A DNA stretch of 7,072 nt. It comes from an uncultured Collinsella sp. GTDB lineage: Bacteria > Actinomycetota > Coriobacteriia > Coriobacteriales > Coriobacteriaceae. Under the pieces are notes generated by a model that saw only the letters and a program-made list of their open reading frames with translations, was not told the origin of the DNA and ran no database searches. Every line of letters starts with the position of its first letter. The first letter of the stretch is position 1. A program made the position numbers and the translations under genes. The stretch is from the NCBI GenBank assembly GCA_900556515.1, contig USPH01000068.1, forward strand, positions 1 through 7,072. Direction: 5' to 3'. Shown here piece after piece: positions 5,291 through 7,072 of the stretch.

Positions 5291-5317
5291 ACACCGCACT
5301 CAACGCCGCGCCAGTCA

Positions 5318-6184
5318 TTAATTGACAATATGCGAGCTCATATAGTCGATAAAGCGCCTCGTGGCGATGGGCATGGTGTCCCAGCTGCGCCAGGCCGCCA
5401 CTACGTCGCGCGAGGGGGCGTGCACGATGGGACGTACGCGAATATCGGCACGCATGCCCTCCACAGTACGACGGTAGAGCATACTCACGCCTAGGCCCTC
5501 CTCCACCATCGCCATGATGGTGTAGTCGTCGGTGACCTCGCTCGTCACGTGCGGCGACAGGCCATGCGCCGCGAATGCATCGAGCACCAGGCTCTGTTCG
5601 CCCTCATCCAGCAACACAAACGGCTCGGACGCCAGGTCGGCGAGCGTCACCTTTTCCTTTGCCGCCAGCGGATGCGCGACAGGCAACAGCGCCACCAACT
5701 CGTCATGATAGACCACGCGCTTCTCGAGCCCCGCGGTAAACCCACGTGCCGTAAAACAAAAATCAACCACGCCATCGTGCACCCATTGGGCGTTGCGCGT
5801 GTAATCGCCCTGCTTGAGGGTAAAGCGTACGCCCGGGTGCAGCGCACCAAAGTCGCGGATCACGCGTGGCAACACGGTACGACTCACGTTGGTAAACGTC
5901 GCAATGCGAATATCGGTCGACGAAAGCCCCAGCAGCTCCTGGCGCTTGCCCTCGAGCTCGGCCTCGGCAGTCACGATCTGGCGCAGGTACGGCAGATATT
6001 GTTTACCGTCGCGCGTAAGCGAAACGCCCTGCTTTCCGCGCTCGATAAGCGTGGTACCCAGCTCGCGCTCGAGCGCCTTGACGGCCTGGCTCACCGCACT
6101 TTGCGTATAGCCCAGCTCGTCCGCCGCGCCTTTAAGGCTGCCGCAGTCGACCACCATACAAACAATCTGATACCGCGATGCCAT
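5318..6184 (-). CDS. LysR-type transcriptional regulator
   Basis: LysR-type regulators bind DNA as dimers or tetramers and respond to a small effector, often controlling a divergent neighbour. The 288 residues are slightly short of the usual 300. The winged helix-turn-helix is near the N-terminus: GSLKGAADELGYTQSAVSQ (15-33), then VKALERELGTTLIERGKQGV (35-54), followed by the linker helix (about 62-86). The effector-binding domain runs from about residue 91 (DIRIATFTNVSRTVLP) to the end, with HPLAAKEKVTLADLASEPFV (171-190) and MVEEGLGVSML (226-236) as typical landmarks. The ATG at 6184 has GGAGG four bases upstream (6189-6193). The divergent DMT transporter is its likely target. The MATE gene, whose stop lies 27 bases from its own, is a less likely one because it is transcribed from a distant promoter. 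Confidence 0.92.
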   Translation of the reverse strand: MASRYQIVCMVVDCGSLKGAADELGYTQSAVSQAVKALERELGTTLIERGKQGVSLTRDGKQYLPYLRQIVTAEAELEGKRQELLGLSSTDIRIATFTNVSRTVLPRVIRDFGALHPGVRFTLKQGDYTRNAQWVHDGVVDFCFTARGFTAGLEKRVVYHDELVALLPVAHPLAAKEKVTLADLASEPFVLLDEGEQSLVLDAFAAHGLSPHVTSEVTDDYTIMAMVEEGLGVSMLYRRTVEGMRADIRVRPIVHAPSRDVVAAWRSWDTMPIATRRFIDYMSSHIVN

Positions 6185-6216
6185 CGTGCCTCCACATCAA
6201 TGCAGCCGTAAAACGT

Positions 6217-6261
6217 TTGCCAGGGCTTTTTCTGCCTACATTAGTATTTCTTAATCATACT
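6217..6261. promoter_or_regulatory. LysR/DMT divergent control region with candidate LysR box
   Basis: The spacer between the divergent genes (6185-6341) is AT-richer than its surroundings. AGTAT (6243-6247) and ATACT (6257-6261) form a dyad with nine bases between, the size of a LysR box. Two T-N11-A pairs also fall here (6241/6253 and 6242/6254). On the plus strand TTGCCA (6217-6222), five of six for -35, is followed by TAGTAT (6242-6247) at a long 19-base spacing, typical of activator-dependent promoters. TACATT (6267-6272) is another possible -10. The dyad would overlap the first -10 or the -35 of the second, so activation or repression cannot be decided. Confidence 0.38.
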
Positions 6262-6341
6262 GAAGATACATTCGCTTTACTACATCCACATCTGGGAGCA
6301 GAATCCTTTTTACGAAACCGTTCTGTAACAAAAGGAGTCCC

Positions 6342-7072
6342 ATGGATCGCAAAAAAGCAATCGCGCTCTCATTTTCCGTTCCCGTCGCATGGGGCTTTTC
6401 GTATCCCCTCATGAAGATCGGCATGGACAGCATGAACGCCACGAGCATCGTCGCGCTACGCTGCATCATCGCCTTTGTAGCCTGCCTTTTGCTCTTCCAC
6501 AAGCACGCGTTTCGCATCAACCGCGACCTTATGGTCCGTGCCGCCATCATCGGTGCCATCATGGCAACCGAGCTCACCTGCATGTGCCTGGGCTCCAGCC
6601 TCACCTCCGCCTCCACTGCCGGCTTTTTGCAGAGCCTGACGGTCGTGATCGTGCCGTTTGCCAACGCCGCCCTGCTGCGCCGCGCCCCCGAGCGCAAAGT
6701 GCTCGTCGGCACCGCCATCGTCACCTGCGGTATGTTGCTGCTCTCGGGCGCCGACTTCACCAGCCTGAACCCGGGCGCGCTCATCATGCTGCTCTCCGCC
6801 TTTGTCTACGCCGGCCACATCATTGTCGCCAAGCGGTTTGTCGAAGAAGTCGATCCGCTGTCCCTGGGCGTTTGGCAGCTGGGCTTTGGCGGCCTGTTCT
6901 CGGGCATTGCCGCATGCGTCTTTGGCGGTTTCACACTTCCCAGCACGCCCAGCGAGGTCGTGGTCGTCGTCGCACTCGCACTCATCTGCTCTGCTTATGG
7001 CTTTATCACCCAAACGCTCGTGCAGCCCCACGTGCCCGCCGAGACCACCGGCTTCGCCTTCTCGCTCGAGCC
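6342..7072 (+). CDS. DMT-superfamily (EamA) transporter, 3' end cut by window
   Basis: EamA proteins are ten-helix inner-membrane transporters built from two five-helix repeats, exporting or importing metabolites such as amino acids or purines. The visible 243 residues show the first repeat: SFSVPVAWGFSYPLMKIGMD (10-29) with the signature WG-x-S/N, LRCIIAFVACLLLF (39-52), ELTCMCLGSSLTSASTAGFL (77-96), then VPFANAALLRRAPERKVLVG (104-123). The second repeat begins at about LIMLLSAFVYAGHIIVAKRF (147-166). The window ends after TQTLVQPHVPAETTGFAFSLE, which normally precedes the last two helices, so roughly 50-60 residues are missing. No stop is present, as expected for truncation at the window edge. 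ATG 6342 has AAAGGAG four bases upstream. Divergence from the LysR gene suggests control by it. The substrate is unknown. Confidence 0.92.
   Translation, partial: MDRKKAIALSFSVPVAWGFSYPLMKIGMDSMNATSIVALRCIIAFVACLLLFHKHAFRINRDLMVRAAIIGAIMATELTCMCLGSSLTSASTAGFLQSLTVVIVPFANAALLRRAPERKVLVGTAIVTCGMLLLSGADFTSLNPGALIMLLSAFVYAGHIIVAKRFVEEVDPLSLGVWQLGFGGLFSGIAACVFGGFTLPSTPSEVVVVVALALICSAYGFITQTLVQPHVPAETTGFAFSLE

Noticed and set aside
6251..7031. Minus-strand open frames of 178 and 191 codons opposite the DMT gene
   Set aside because: Both are antisense shadows of the EamA coding sequence; composition and lack of motifs argue against coding.
1..7072. CRISPR array, prophage, toxin-antitoxin or defence system
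   Set aside because: There are no regularly spaced direct repeats, integrase, transposase or recognisable defence proteins; the genes are rRNA modification, transport, regulation and small unknown proteins.

Overview
The window looks like chromosomal DNA of a GC-rich actinobacterium, most likely class Coriobacteriia and possibly Collinsella from a gut genome or metagenome assembly. This rests on high GC with GC-rich third positions, clear AGGAG-type ribosome binding sites, and the protein set. It also rests on short dispersed-looking inverted repeats (around 2838-2874 and 3748-3839) of a kind I associate from memory with Collinsella intergenic DNA. The genus is inference; nothing was searched. 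Bases 1-48 are not biological: they are an Illumina/Nextera i7 adapter left at the contig end.

Left part (49-1200): a stretch with no convincing gene and a strong hairpin (219-265) precedes a GNAT acetyltransferase on the minus strand (290-778). Divergent from it, on the plus strand, is a 100-residue protein with a C-terminal cysteine/WHLT motif (850-1152). The two share a 71-base spacer holding a perfect 9-bp inverted repeat that probably marks a shared operator or promoter.

Middle (1201-3691): rsmJ, a 16S rRNA methyltransferase, is on the minus strand. Just upstream of it on the same strand is a 47-residue single-helix membrane protein with a very strong ribosome binding site. A four-helix membrane protein (2346-2747, plus) converges on an RlmA-type 23S rRNA methyltransferase (2876-3691, minus). 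They are separated by a bidirectional terminator and a repeat-like hairpin. The two rRNA methyltransferases are separate transcription units.

Right part (3692-7072): a repeat-rich spacer leads into a MATE-family efflux transporter (3908-5290, plus). It converges, with only 27 bases between stops, on a LysR-type regulator (5318-6184, minus). That regulator is divergent from a DMT/EamA transporter (6342 to the window end, truncated), the classic arrangement of a LysR protein and its target. The regulator probably controls the DMT gene; a link to the MATE gene is not shown by the layout.

Overall this is ordinary core and accessory chromosome. I found no defence system, mobile element, CRISPR array, tRNA or rRNA, and no convincing undescribed multi-gene system. 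The points most worth following are the adapter artefact, the unlisted 47-residue membrane protein, the WHLT-motif protein with its symmetric divergent control region, and the repeat-like hairpins.
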